NCBI RefSeq assembly: GCF_013114545.1
Contig: NZ_VTXI01000002.1
Location: forward strand, 248,001 to 312,000
Length of the DNA stretch: 64,000 bases
Source: Vibrio sp. RE86
GTDB lineage: Bacteria; Pseudomonadota; Gammaproteobacteria; Enterobacterales; Vibrionaceae
Direction of reading: 5' to 3'
Part shown: positions 35,697-45,099 of the stretch, piece by piece
Position numbering within the stretch: position 1 is the stretch's first letter
Layout: the number at the start of each line of letters is the position of its first letter
The notes under the pieces: model-generated
Databases searched by the model: none
What the model was told of the DNA's origin: nothing
Seen by the model: only the letters and a program-made list of their open reading frames with translations
Made by a program: the position numbers and the translations under genes

Positions 35697-36365
35697 ATGA
35701 TGAATAGTAACGTTTACCAAATTTCTCTGATTTCAGATGTCAGTATGCAATCTAAATTGCTCAAGGATTCTCTGGAAAAAGGCCTAGAGTTGAGCGTTAA
35801 TATTGTGTCATCTGAGACGCTCAAAAGTATGGAAACGAGTGGTGCTGATCTAGATAGCCTAGTGCTTATCGATTATCACTATCTTGATGATGACAAGTTT
35901 GATAACTACAACAGCGTTAAGAACCAAACTAATACCTCGATAAAAGAAGTTGTGTTCAACTGTCCGGTTGATGCTCCTTCAAGCCAACTGTTTAAATGGC
36001 GTAATCTTGTCGGTGTATTTTATCTTGATGATGAACTGCCTCTGCTTCTCAAAGGCATGGATAAAATCATGAATGATGAGATGTGGCTTTCTAGAAAAGT
36101 GGCACAAGATTACATTGAGCATTTCCGCTGTGCCAATACGGTAACAACCTCTCAAGCTTATGCCAATTTGACCAAGCGTGAAAAAGAGATTATGCGATTG
36201 TTGGGTCACGGTGCATCAAATATTCAGATTGCAGATGAACTGTTCGTCAGTGAGAACACAGTTAAAACGCACCTCCATAATATCTTTAAAAAGATCAACG
36301 CTAAGAATCGCTTGCAAGCTCTGCTTTGGGCTAACAACAATATTTCTTTGGAAGAGCGGGTTTAA
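35697..36365 (+). CDS. vpsT: VpsT-like cyclic di-GMP-responsive LuxR-family regulator
   Basis: A 222-residue transcription factor with a receiver-like N-terminal domain and a C-terminal LuxR helix-turn-helix (LTKREKEIMRLLGHGASNIQIADELFVSENTVKTHL, residues about 155-190). The cyclic di-GMP binding motif W[FLM][TS]R appears as WLSR at residues 130-133, the same place as in V. cholerae VpsT, and long stretches (LFKWRNLVGVFYLDDE) resemble that protein. VpsT activates biofilm matrix genes. No matrix genes are in the window. The ATG at 35697, 8 bases after AGGG, is chosen over the GTG at 35688. In other vibrios the orthologue has other names, such as CpsQ. Confidence 0.87.
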   Translation: MMNSNVYQISLISDVSMQSKLLKDSLEKGLELSVNIVSSETLKSMETSGADLDSLVLIDYHYLDDDKFDNYNSVKNQTNTSIKEVVFNCPVDAPSSQLFKWRNLVGVFYLDDELPLLLKGMDKIMNDEMWLSRKVAQDYIEHFRCANTVTTSQAYANLTKREKEIMRLLGHGASNIQIADELFVSENTVKTHLHNIFKKINAKNRLQALLWANNNISLEERV

Positions 36366-36399
36366 TAGTCACTAGACTGATTTCATTTTGAAACTTAGC

Positions 36400-36436
36400 T
36401 AAAAAAAGGTCTGACAGTAATGTCAGACCTTTTTTG
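36400..36436. terminator. Bidirectional terminator between vpsT and the lipoprotein gene
   Basis: The stem AAGGTCTGACA / TGTCAGACCTT with a GTAA loop has A/T-runs on both sides and serves two converging genes. Confidence 0.92.
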
Positions 36437-36451
36437 CTTGGAACGGTGAGA

Positions 36452-36715
36452 TTAAAATACGCAGTGCTTAGCGTAACTGGTTGCTTCGTTCGCGCTCCAG
36501 TCACCTTTCGGTTTATCTTCTAAATCGCTACACCACTCAGTGCTGCCAATAGCATCTTGTAGAACGCAATGCTTGGCGTAGTCTAAAGCGTCTTGAGCGT
36601 TCCACTCACTCTTGGGTTTTTCAGTCATGTTGTCACACCAACCTTGAGTGCCAACTTCATCTTTACACGCACTCAGTGCGAGTAAAGCAAACAGTGCTAA
36701 CGAAACTTTTTTCAT
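36452..36715 (-). CDS. Lipoprotein with two DUF3012-like repeats
   Basis: An 87-residue lipoprotein with a lipobox (LSAC, Cys17). The mature part is a duplicated unit: GWCDNMTEKPKSEWNAQDALDYAKHCV and EWCSDLEDKPKGDWSANEATSYAKHCV, each with two Cys and a WxAxxAxxYAKHC ending. Single-unit versions (DUF3012) are common small lipoproteins in vibrios; here the unit is doubled. The paired Cys in each copy probably form disulfides in the periplasm. The function of the family is not known to me. Confidence 0.82.
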   Translation of the reverse strand: MKKVSLALFALLALSACKDEVGTQGWCDNMTEKPKSEWNAQDALDYAKHCVLQDAIGSTEWCSDLEDKPKGDWSANEATSYAKHCVF

Positions 36716-36804
36716 TTTCTTTTCCCATATTTCTTTGCCGCAACTATACCGAAAAACGATCGGTTTGTGGGCAACTAAACACTTAAAACAGGATAAAACG
36801 GCAT

Positions 36805-36820
36805 ATCGAAACGTTTCGAT
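36805..36820. promoter_or_regulatory. RbsR-type operator 1
   Basis: ATCGAAACGTTTCGAT is a perfect 16-bp palindrome with the central CG of LacI-family operators. An identical copy lies at 36928. Confidence 0.85.
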
Positions 36821-36821
36821 G

Positions 36822-36837
36822 GGTGAGCTGAGTCACT
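36822..36837. promoter_or_regulatory. CRP-like binding site of the ribose operon
   Basis: GTGAGCTGAGTCAC (36823-36836) matches the TGTGA-N6-TCACA core with perfect GTGA/TCAC half-sites. It stands 2 bases after operator 1. Confidence 0.65.
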
Positions 36838-36927
36838 TTACGCTGGTAATATCCACCGGCAAAGAGGATCAAATTCACACTCTATAAAATGAGGGTTCGA
36901 AATCCGTGACTGAATGACTATTATGCT

Positions 36928-36943
36928 ATCGAAACGTTTCGAT
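36928..36943. promoter_or_regulatory. RbsR-type operator 2
   Basis: An exact copy of the 16-bp palindrome at 36805, 123 bp away centre to centre and 81 bases before rbsD. Two copies suggest repression by looping. Confidence 0.85.
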
Positions 36944-37024
36944 GAGTTTTTTCTCAATAAGAAGAGCAATGAAGAACTTCCAGAACTCATCAAAGTAAAA
37001 ACGTGTATTCGATAGGTCGATGAA

Positions 37025-37444
37025 ATGAAAAAAAGTACCCTAATAAATTCAGAACTCTCTTACTTAGTGGCAACGCTTGGTCACACTGATGAAATTACGA
37101 TTTGTGATGCAGGCTTACCGATTCCAGATGCGGTTCAGCGTATTGATTTAGCGCTAACTCATGGTGTGCCGTCTTTCTTAGACACTGTAAAAGTGATTTT
37201 AAGCGAGTCTCAGATCGAAGGTGTGGTTATCGCGGAAGAATTTGCGTCGGTTAGCCCAGACCACCACAAAGCGTTGGTTGACTTGATTGAGGCTGAGCGA
37301 GCGTTGAGTGGTAAGGCTATTTCGATTCAATACGTCTCACACGAAACGTTTAAGTCACGCACGAACAACAGCCGAGCAGTCGTTCGCACCGGTGAATGTA
37401 CTCCTTATGCGAATGTGATTTTCCAAGCTGGCGTCGTTTTTTAA
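37025..37444 (+). CDS. rbsD: D-ribose pyranase
   Basis: A 139-residue cytoplasmic mutarotase converting the pyranose to the furanose form of ribose for RbsK. It has the N-terminal ...NSELSYLVATLGHTDEITICDAGLPIP and C-terminal VVRTGECTPYANVIFQAGVVF characteristic of RbsD, and the usual length. It is the first gene of rbsDACBKR. Confidence 0.96.
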   Translation: MKKSTLINSELSYLVATLGHTDEITICDAGLPIPDAVQRIDLALTHGVPSFLDTVKVILSESQIEGVVIAEEFASVSPDHHKALVDLIEAERALSGKAISIQYVSHETFKSRTNNSRAVVRTGECTPYANVIFQAGVVF

Positions 37445-37468
37445 ACCCACAACGATTGAGGATTGACT

Positions 37469-38974
37469 ATGACTCAAGCCATTTTACAGCTGAGTTCGAT
37501 TGAGAAAGCTTTTCCGGGCGTTAAAGCTCTGGACAAGGCAAGCCTCAATGTTTACCCAGGTCGCGTTATGGCCTTGATGGGAGAGAACGGCGCGGGTAAA
37601 TCGACCTTAATGAAAGTGCTGACAGGGATTTATTCCAAAGATGCTGGCTCTATTCATTATCAAAGCAAAGAAGCTGCTTTCAAGGGACCTAGAGACTCTC
37701 AAGAGGCAGGCATCAGCATTATTCACCAAGAGCTGAACTTAATCCCTGAACTGACTATCGCTGAGAATATCTTTTTAGGTCGAGAGTTTACCAACGCTTT
37801 CGGTGGCATCCAATGGGGCAAGATGTACGACGAGGCCGATAAATTACTGGCTCGACTGAATGTTAAACACAGCTCGAAAACCTTACTTGGTGATTTAAGC
37901 CTCGGTGAGCAGCAGATGGTGGAAATCGCCAAAGCGCTCTCATTCGAATCGAAAGTCATCATTATGGATGAGCCTACTGACGCCCTAACGGATACTGAAA
38001 CAGAATCACTATTTAAGGTGATTAACGAATTGCGCGACCAAGGCTGTGGCATCGTTTATATCTCGCACCGATTGAAAGAGATCTTCGAGATTTGCGACGA
38101 TATTACCGTGCTTCGTGATGGTAAGTTTATCGGTCAGTGCGAAGTAGCAGAAACCGATGAAGATGGCTTAATCGAGATGATGGTGGGCCGCAAGCTAGAC
38201 GAGCAATACCCGCGTATCGATGTAACACACGGTGAGACCTGCCTGAAAGTGGTCGGTCTAACGGGCTCTGGTGTTCACGATGTTAGCTTTTCACTCAAAC
38301 GCGGTGAAATTCTAGGTATCTCAGGTTTGATGGGCGCAGGCCGCACAGAGTTGATGAAAGTCATTTACGGTGCGTTGCCAAGTGAACGTGGCGTGATCAA
38401 TCTAGACAATAAAACCATTAACCCTGTTAGCCCGCAAGATGGTCTAGCCAATGGTATCGCCTACATCTCTGAAGACCGAAAAGGTGATGGCCTTGTGCTT
38501 GGATTATCGGTGAAAGAGAACATGTCTCTATGTGCTCTAGATAAGCTGACAAAAGGTGGCCGAATTCAGCATGGCGACGAAGTCATGGCAGTTGAAGACT
38601 TTATCAAGCTGTTCAACATTAAAACGCCAACTAGGGATCAAATCATCGGTAACCTGTCCGGTGGTAATCAACAGAAAGTCGCCATTGCAAAAGGGCTGAT
38701 GACCAAACCTAAAGTATTGATTCTTGATGAGCCGACTCGCGGTGTCGATGTTGGTGCAAAGAAAGAGATCTATCAGTTGATTAACAAATTCAAAGCCGAC
38801 GGCATGAGCATCATCTTAGTTTCATCTGAGATGCCAGAAGTGCTTGGCATGAGTGACCGTATCCTAGTGATGCATGAAGGTCGAATTAGCGGCGAGTTTG
38901 ATGCCAAAGACGCCGATCAAGAAAAACTACTCGCCTGTGCCGTAGGCAAAAAGATTAACGAGGAAGCAGCATGA
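37469..38974 (+). CDS. rbsA: Ribose ABC transporter ATPase
   Basis: A 501-residue ATPase with two nucleotide-binding domains. The first has Walker [10 protein letters not shown], signature [15 protein letters not shown] and Walker [12 protein letters not shown]. The second has the degenerate Walker A region GLMGAGRTE, signature [15 protein letters not shown] and [20 protein letters not shown]. This is typical of sugar ATPases. The ATG at 37469, after GAGG, is chosen over the TTG at 37463. Its stop overlaps the rbsC start. Confidence 0.96.
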   Translation: MTQAILQLSSIEKAFPGVKALDKASLNVYPGRVMALMGENGAGKSTLMKVLTGIYSKDAGSIHYQSKEAAFKGPRDSQEAGISIIHQELNLIPELTIAENIFLGREFTNAFGGIQWGKMYDEADKLLARLNVKHSSKTLLGDLSLGEQQMVEIAKALSFESKVIIMDEPTDALTDTETESLFKVINELRDQGCGIVYISHRLKEIFEICDDITVLRDGKFIGQCEVAETDEDGLIEMMVGRKLDEQYPRIDVTHGETCLKVVGLTGSGVHDVSFSLKRGEILGISGLMGAGRTELMKVIYGALPSERGVINLDNKTINPVSPQDGLANGIAYISEDRKGDGLVLGLSVKENMSLCALDKLTKGGRIQHGDEVMAVEDFIKLFNIKTPTRDQIIGNLSGGNQQKVAIAKGLMTKPKVLILDEPTRGVDVGAKKEIYQLINKFKADGMSIILVSSEMPEVLGMSDRILVMHEGRISGEFDAKDADQEKLLACAVGKKINEEAA

Positions 38975-39954
38975 GTACCAATACCATGAGCAAACCAAAT
39001 GATTCACACAGCAAGAAGCTGTTCAGCAAAGAGTGGTTGATTGAGCAAAAATCGCTGATCGCACTCCTGTTTTTAATCGTCGTCGTGTCATTCTTAAACC
39101 CAAATTTTTTCACTGTCGACAACATCTTAAACATCCTGCGTCAAACTTCGGTTAACGCCATTATCGCCGTGGGTATGACACTGGTTATCTTAACCGCAGG
39201 CATCGATCTAAGTGTGGGCTCGGTTCTCGCGCTATGTGGTGCTTTTGCTGCAAGCTTGATAGCGATGGAAGTGCCAGTACTCATTGCCGTCCCTACCGCC
39301 TTGCTTGCGGGTGCTGCTTTGGGCGCGATCAGCGGCATTATTATTGCCAAAGGTAAGGTACAAGCCTTTATCGCGACGCTAGTAACGATGACGCTGCTGC
39401 GTGGTGTCACCATGGTATACACCGATGGTCGTCCAATCTCGACTGGCTTTACAGATACAGCCGACGCATTCGCATGGTTCGGTACAGGTTACGCACTGGG
39501 TATTCCCGTTCCTGTTTGGCTGATGGTGATTGTATTTGCTGCTGTTTGGTACGTACTTAACCATACTCGCTTTGGTCGTTACGTATACGCACTGGGTGGC
39601 AACGAATCAGCGACTCGCCTATCAGGCATTAACGTTGACCGCGTGAAAATTGGTGTTTACGCAATCTGTGGTCTTCTAGCGGCGCTAGCGGGCATCATTG
39701 TGACTTCTCGTTTGTCCTCTGCTCAGCCAACGGCGGGTATGGGCTATGAGCTAGACGCTATCGCGGCGGTGGTTCTGGGCGGTACCAGCTTAATGGGCGG
39801 TAAAGGTCGAATCATGGGCACATTGATTGGCGCACTGATTATTGGCTTCCTAAACAATGCACTCAACCTACTCGATGTTTCTTCCTACTACCAAATGATC
39901 GCAAAAGCAGTGGTAATCCTTCTTGCGGTTTTAGTAGACAACAAAAACAAGTAA
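38971..39954 (+). CDS. rbsC: Ribose ABC transporter permease
   Basis: A 327-residue inner-membrane permease of the BPD_transp_2 family with about 8-10 membrane helices. It shows [43 protein letters not shown] and [21 protein letters not shown] motifs. The start overlaps rbsA by ATGA, and rbsB follows after 57 bases. Confidence 0.96.
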   Translation: MSTNTMSKPNDSHSKKLFSKEWLIEQKSLIALLFLIVVVSFLNPNFFTVDNILNILRQTSVNAIIAVGMTLVILTAGIDLSVGSVLALCGAFAASLIAMEVPVLIAVPTALLAGAALGAISGIIIAKGKVQAFIATLVTMTLLRGVTMVYTDGRPISTGFTDTADAFAWFGTGYALGIPVPVWLMVIVFAAVWYVLNHTRFGRYVYALGGNESATRLSGINVDRVKIGVYAICGLLAALAGIIVTSRLSSAQPTAGMGYELDAIAAVVLGGTSLMGGKGRIMGTLIGALIIGFLNNALNLLDVSSYYQMIAKAVVILLAVLVDNKNK

Positions 39955-40011
39955 TTCATAAAAATAGGGTCAGGCAAACGACTTGGCCCACCCTACACAA
40001 GGACTGAGAAA

Positions 40012-40890
40012 ATGAAAAAACTCGCAACTCTTATCTCTGCAGCACTACTTTCTTCAACCGTATCTGTGTCAGCGCAGGCACAAGACACAATGGCAATCGT
40101 ATTGTCTACGCTAAACAACCCATTCTTTGTAACCATGAAAGATGGCGCGGAAGCGAAAGCACAAGAGTTAGGCTACAACTTGATTGTTCTGGATTCTCAG
40201 AATGACCCAAGCAAAGAGCTATCGAACATTGAAGATCTGACGATTCGCGGTGTAAAAGCGATCCTGATTAACCCAACGGATTCAGACGCGGTATCTAACG
40301 CGATTCGCATGGCAAACCGTTCAAATATCCCTGTACTGACGCTAGACCGTGGTGCAAGCCGTGGAGACGTAGTAAGCCACATCGCATCAGACAACGTTGT
40401 TGGTGGTGAAATGGCAGGTAACTACATCGTTGAGAAAGTGGGTATGAAAGCGAAGGTTATCCAACTAGAAGGTATCGCAGGTACGTCTGCGGCTCGTGAA
40501 CGTGGTGAAGGTTTCATGAATGCGGTTAAAGGCAGCGAAATGGACGTTCTTGCTAGCCAGCCAGCAGATTTCGACCGTACTAAAGGTCTAAACGTAATGG
40601 AGAACCTGTTAGCTGCTAATCCAGATGTGCAAGCCGTATTTGCTCAGAATGATGAAATGGCATTAGGCGCACTACGTGCAGTACAAGCATCAGGTAAAGA
40701 TGTGATGATCGTTGGCTTTGATGGTACAGACGACGGCATTGCAGCGGTTAACCGCGGTAAGCTTTCTGCAACGATTGCTCAGCAACCCGATCTAATTGGT
40801 GCACTTGGCATTGAAACGGCGGACAAAGTGTTGAAAGGCGCTCAAGTTGAAGAGTACATCCCAGTACCTCTAAAAGTAATCGCTAAGTAA
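40012..40890 (+). CDS. rbsB: Periplasmic ribose-binding protein
   Basis: A 292-residue periplasmic binding protein with a signal peptide ending at AQAQ. The ribose-binding pattern is clear: [58 protein letters not shown] and [14 protein letters not shown]. It delivers ribose to RbsAC, and in vibrios it may also serve chemotaxis. It is followed by two hairpins that could raise its mRNA level over that of rbsK. Confidence 0.96.
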   Translation: MKKLATLISAALLSSTVSVSAQAQDTMAIVLSTLNNPFFVTMKDGAEAKAQELGYNLIVLDSQNDPSKELSNIEDLTIRGVKAILINPTDSDAVSNAIRMANRSNIPVLTLDRGASRGDVVSHIASDNVVGGEMAGNYIVEKVGMKAKVIQLEGIAGTSAARERGEGFMNAVKGSEMDVLASQPADFDRTKGLNVMENLLAANPDVQAVFAQNDEMALGALRAVQASGKDVMIVGFDGTDDGIAAVNRGKLSATIAQQPDLIGALGIETADKVLKGAQVEEYIPVPLKVIAK

Positions 40891-40906
40891 TCGCAACTCA
40901 TTTTGT

Positions 40907-40986
40907 CCTTCTCCCCGTTTATATCTGTCGTTTAGGGGAGAAGGGCGAATAGCCATGAGTTTTGCTGCAAAGCTCATCGCTATTCT
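40907..40986 (+). repeat. Two hairpins between rbsB and rbsK
   Basis: Hairpin 1 pairs CCTTCTCCCC (40907-40916) with GGGGAGAAGG (40935-40944). Hairpin 2 pairs GAATAGC and ATGAG (40947-40959) with CTCAT and GCTATTC (40973-40985). Neither is followed by a good T-run, so they fit mRNA stabilisers or partial attenuators within the operon. Confidence 0.7.
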
Positions 40987-41031
40987 TCCTGTTCAAATGT
41001 ATAAGGGCTCATGAGAGCCGAGGATAACCGT

Positions 41032-41955
41032 ATGAATAAGTTAGTGGTTTTAGGTAGTGTTAACGCTGACCATGTTCTTCAAGTGCCTTCTTTTCCTCGC
41101 CCGGGCGAGACGTTGCATGGTCGAAACTATCAAGTTATTCCTGGTGGTAAAGGGGCGAATCAAGCGGTTGCCGCTGCTCGCCTGAAAGCGGATATTGGGT
41201 TTATCGCCTGTGTGGGTGATGATGCGTTTGGCATCAATATCCGTGAAAACTTCAAAATGGACAATATGGATATCGCTGGTGTGAAAATGCAGCCAAATTG
41301 CCCAACCGGAATTGCAATGATTCAGGTCTCTGACAGCGGTGAAAACAGCATTTGTATATCCGCTGAAGCCAATGCAAAACTGACAGCAGAAGCGATCGAA
41401 GGTGATCTTGAACGCATTCGCCAAGCCAATTACCTTCTGATGCAACTCGAAACCCCTATCTGTGGTATCGAAAAAGCAGCGCAAGTGGCGAAAGAGGCAC
41501 GCACCAACGTGATTTTAAACCCTGCACCGGCACGTGAATTGTCTGATGAACTGCTTTCATGTGTCGATGTCATTACACCCAATGAGACCGAAGCTGAAGT
41601 GTTGACAGGTGTGACGGTGACAGACAATGAAAGTGCGCAAGAAGCGGCGAATGCACTGCACCGTAAAGGCATCGAAATTGTGATGATTACATTAGGTGCA
41701 AAAGGGGTGTGGTTGAGCCAAAATGGTCGAGGGGAGCTTATTTCGGGCTTTAAAGTCGATGCGACCGATACAACTGCGGCGGGCGATACGTTTAATGGGG
41801 CACTCGTCACTGGTTTGCTAGAGGATTTACCTTTAGAATCAGCGATTAAGTTTGCTCATGCAGCGGCGGCAATCTCAGTGACACGATTTGGTGCACAGAC
41901 ATCAATCCCAACGAGAGAAGAAGTTGATGCATTCCTAGCCGAGCACAACAATTAG
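41032..41955 (+). CDS. rbsK: Ribokinase
   Basis: PfkB-family kinase of 307 residues phosphorylating ribose to ribose-5-phosphate. It shows GSVNADHVLQVPSFPRPGETLHG, GGKGANQAVAAARL and the catalytic DTTAAGDTFNGALVTGL motif with Asp in GD. The ATG at 41032 gives the normal ribokinase N terminus, whereas the open frame starts at 41011. It lies between rbsB and rbsR. Confidence 0.96.
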   Translation: MNKLVVLGSVNADHVLQVPSFPRPGETLHGRNYQVIPGGKGANQAVAAARLKADIGFIACVGDDAFGINIRENFKMDNMDIAGVKMQPNCPTGIAMIQVSDSGENSICISAEANAKLTAEAIEGDLERIRQANYLLMQLETPICGIEKAAQVAKEARTNVILNPAPARELSDELLSCVDVITPNETEAEVLTGVTVTDNESAQEAANALHRKGIEIVMITLGAKGVWLSQNGRGELISGFKVDATDTTAAGDTFNGALVTGLLEDLPLESAIKFAHAAAAISVTRFGAQTSIPTREEVDAFLAEHNN

Positions 41956-41976
41956 CCGTTATAGGGAGATAATGAC

Positions 41977-42981
41977 ATGGCTACAATGAAAGACATTGCC
42001 AAATTAGCAGGTGTATCGACGTCTACCGTTAGTCATGTCATCAATAAATCTCGCTTTGTCAGTGAAGAGATCTCTGAGCGCGTCAACAAAGCCGCTCGAG
42101 AGCTTAACTACCGCCCATCTGCATTGGCGCGTAGCCTCAAAGTCAACCGCACGAAAACCATCGGTATGCTCGTCACCACCTCAACGAATCCATTTTTCGG
42201 TGAAGTGGTGAAAGGGGTAGAGCGCAGCTGTTACCATCAAGGTTATAACCTCATCTTATGTAACACCGAAGGCGACAACGAACGCATGCGCGGTTCAATA
42301 GATACCCTATTGCAAAAGCGTGTCGATGGGTTAATTTTAATGTGCTCATCCCTTGAAGGTGAACGCATTGATGTGTTCGAACAATACCCAGACATCCCTG
42401 TTGTGGTGATGGATTGGGGCCCAATGCTATTTACGAGCGATAAAATCCAAGACAACTCTCTACGTGGTGGCTATCTGGCGGCAAAGCATTTGATCGATAA
42501 TGGTCATAAAGATATTGGGTGTATTACCGGCCCGCTGATTAAACACCAAGCACAAATGCGTTATGAGGGTTACAAGCGTGCCCTCATTGAAGCGCAGCTC
42601 TCTTTCCATGCAGACTGGATAGTTGAATCTGATTTCGAATGTGAAGGGGGCTATGAAGCCTTTAATCGCATGTACGAAAAAGGGCCACTTCCAAGTTCTA
42701 TTTTTGTTTGTAACGATATGATGGCAATGGGTGTGATCAATGCGGCTCACGAAAAAGGGATCAAGATCCCTGAAGACCTCTCAATCATCGGTTACGACGA
42801 TATCCACATAGCGAAATTTATGACGCCGTCGCTCACTACCATCCACCAACCCAAATATCGCCTAGGCAAAGCCGCTGTTGAAGCATTACTCAATAAGGTT
42901 GAGGGAAGAGAAACCGACGCACAAGTGGTTCAGCTAGAGCCTACATTGGTGAGTAGAAATACAATAAAGGTTCTAAAATAA
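41977..42981 (+). CDS. rbsR: Ribose operon repressor (LacI family)
   Basis: A 334-residue LacI/GalR regulator. The N-terminal helix-turn-helix MKDIAKLAGVSTSTVSHVINKSRFVSEE and hinge YRPSALARSLK are followed by a periplasmic-binding-protein-like sensor domain. As last gene of the operon it should bind the two palindromes at 36805 and 36928 and release them on ribose. The GGGAGATAATGAC region supplies the ribosome-binding site. Confidence 0.95.
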   Translation: MATMKDIAKLAGVSTSTVSHVINKSRFVSEEISERVNKAARELNYRPSALARSLKVNRTKTIGMLVTTSTNPFFGEVVKGVERSCYHQGYNLILCNTEGDNERMRGSIDTLLQKRVDGLILMCSSLEGERIDVFEQYPDIPVVVMDWGPMLFTSDKIQDNSLRGGYLAAKHLIDNGHKDIGCITGPLIKHQAQMRYEGYKRALIEAQLSFHADWIVESDFECEGGYEAFNRMYEKGPLPSSIFVCNDMMAMGVINAAHEKGIKIPEDLSIIGYDDIHIAKFMTPSLTTIHQPKYRLGKAAVEALLNKVEGRETDAQVVQLEPTLVSRNTIKVLK

Positions 42982-43064
42982 CATAAAGAATGGCGTATTG
43001 TTGTTCGTCCGATTCTAATTTATAATTACAGGTTCTCGTCCTGTATTTATAAAGAAAGTCATCA

Positions 43065-45011
43065 GTGTTTCGATTCCTAAAGCTGTTTTTCATCCTGATC
43101 GTTGTTTTCTTTCTGCTTTCTATCTACCTTTTTCGTCCATTTTCTAGTACTGCCCACTTTCCTGAGAAAGAGGGAGAACTCAAGCCTTTTGAGCCGGACT
43201 CTTTAGTTTCTAAAACTGACTATGGTCGTGAACTTGTCGATTTGCGCAATCTATCCCGCAGTCAACCAAAACAAGCTTTAGCTCGGTTGAGTATTCTTCA
43301 CTCCCAACTTTGGCGTTTAGAGCAGCCGATAGAAACGGCCTATCGCTATATGGTCATGGTAAATATCTCTTTGCATACAGAAGATAATACGCGCGTAACG
43401 TATTACACCCGACTTCTGTTAGAACTTGCGCAAAAAGAGAATATTGAATGGATATTAGCCAGCGCATTAGTGGAGCAAAGTATTGAACATGCCAAGCATG
43501 GTGAAGCAGCTGTGGGTTTGGAGAAAATCGTCATTGCTGAAGAGATCGCTCTCCGTATTCGGTATGAGCAGTTGTTGGTTAAAATCTATAATACCGCGGG
43601 TGCGCTTCACACTGAAGTGAGTGATTTCGTCGCCGCACAAAACTACTTTCATCGCGGTATTGAGCTAGGTAAACACTACCCTGAGCACATATACAACAGC
43701 AAGCTTCTAAGCAATATGGGCTTTCTCTATGTTCAGCTAGAAGAGTGGCAACAAGCTCGCTCTTTTTTTGACCAAGCACTCAAAGCATATCAACAGAATA
43801 ATTTAGTTGAGAGTGGTGTGCCGTTGATTATGTATGGCAACCTGGTTTATATCCACTACCGCCTTGGAGAGCCAATTGGAGCGAGAGAGGCATATGAACG
43901 TTTACTCGACTATTACAGTGATGTTGCACCTACACGTCAAAAGCTGATTAAGATCAAGGCTCTAGCACATGTCGAGAAAGCTGAAGTCCAATACGATAAG
44001 GCGCTAGAAACTGCAAAGTTGTGTATCAAAAATGCAGACTCAGAACTGTTTCCTTCTGAACATGGGCAATGTTTGTTGCTTCAGGGGGAGATTGCTTTGT
44101 TACTTGGGGAGACAGAAAAGGCCGTATCATTAGGACAAGAAGCTCAGGTACTTTTTGAAAGGATCGGAGCTCGAAACTGGTTGATTGCCGTGTATCGCTT
44201 TTTGTCTGATGCTTATGATGCCCAAGGTGAGTCGCAATTGGCATTGGATATGTACAAACGCTACTACGAGAATGAGAAAGAGTTGTTGTTTGATCGACGA
44301 CAGAGCGAGCTCTATCTCGTCGAAGAAAAATTCGCTAATAACCAGCTTGTCCAAGAGCGTGACCTGTTAGATGCGCAGCAGCAACTCAGCCAACTTAATC
44401 TTGATAAAGAACAGCTACGAAATCGTGTATTACTCATTATGTCTTTTGCGTGTTTTGGGCTGTTGGTGTACGTAATCAATCGTTCGACACAATACCAACG
44501 CAGAAACAAAGAACTTTGTACCATCTCAAGCACTGACCCTCTGACGGGCCTAAAAAATCGGCGATATTATAAGCAGTGGATTGAAGAGCAAATGCAGAAT
44601 GAGCGTATGTATACATTGGTTGTTGTCGATCTTGATTACTTTAAGTCGATTAATGATGAGCATGGTCATGATGTGGGTGATGAAATATTGATTGAAACAG
44701 CAAGTCGATTAAGAGCTTCGACTCCAAGTGGCAGTCAAATCATTCGCTGGGGTGGGGAGGAGTTCACCTGTTTGATGCCATACTCAATCAGGTTTGAAAA
44801 TGATTTAGAAGCCGTCAGACAGTCGATATGCGCTCAACCGATGAAAACGCGAGTCGGCGCAATTAATACCAGCATAACGCTTGGTGCAGTCGGGCCAATA
44901 CAAGCTAAACAGCTTAGTCAAAACAGCGACCACTTTTTACAAGCAGACAAAGCCTTGTATCAAGGCAAAAGTGAAGGTCGCAATCGCGTTATCTTTAAAC
45001 ACGTCGCTTAG
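43065..45011 (+). CDS. Membrane diguanylate cyclase with TPR-type sensor region
   Basis: A 648-residue protein that would make cyclic di-GMP. Membrane helix 1 lies at residues 5-24 and helix 2 near 454-472. Between them is a periplasmic region of TPR-like helical repeats (for example NMGFLYVQLEEWQQARSFFDQALKAYQQ). The GGDEF domain carries an intact active site as GGEEF at residues 563-567. No RxxD inhibitory site is seen at the usual place upstream, so product inhibition may be absent. The start is a GTG at 43065, which alone places helix 1 at the N terminus. It lies upstream of an HD-GYP response regulator with opposing activity. Confidence 0.85.
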   Translation: MFRFLKLFFILIVVFFLLSIYLFRPFSSTAHFPEKEGELKPFEPDSLVSKTDYGRELVDLRNLSRSQPKQALARLSILHSQLWRLEQPIETAYRYMVMVNISLHTEDNTRVTYYTRLLLELAQKENIEWILASALVEQSIEHAKHGEAAVGLEKIVIAEEIALRIRYEQLLVKIYNTAGALHTEVSDFVAAQNYFHRGIELGKHYPEHIYNSKLLSNMGFLYVQLEEWQQARSFFDQALKAYQQNNLVESGVPLIMYGNLVYIHYRLGEPIGAREAYERLLDYYSDVAPTRQKLIKIKALAHVEKAEVQYDKALETAKLCIKNADSELFPSEHGQCLLLQGEIALLLGETEKAVSLGQEAQVLFERIGARNWLIAVYRFLSDAYDAQGESQLALDMYKRYYENEKELLFDRRQSELYLVEEKFANNQLVQERDLLDAQQQLSQLNLDKEQLRNRVLLIMSFACFGLLVYVINRSTQYQRRNKELCTISSTDPLTGLKNRRYYKQWIEEQMQNERMYTLVVVDLDYFKSINDEHGHDVGDEILIETASRLRASTPSGSQIIRWGGEEFTCLMPYSIRFENDLEAVRQSICAQPMKTRVGAINTSITLGAVGPIQAKQLSQNSDHFLQADKALYQGKSEGRNRVIFKHVA

Positions 45012-45099
45012 TCTTTGCTCTTGATGCCGTATGAGCAGATTGTTGCTGCTTGTGCTAAACCTTTAGTATGAGTACATATAAGAGCGTCTGACATAAAAT

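Larger units (their letters stand above)
36716..37024. promoter_or_regulatory. Control region of the ribose operon
   Basis: About 310 bases without a gene. It contains two LacI-family operators (36805, 36928), a CRP-like site (36822) and a TATAAAAT sequence (36883-36890) that may be the rbs -10 element. If so, the CRP site is centred near -65 and the two operators flank the start of transcription. Confidence 0.7.
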
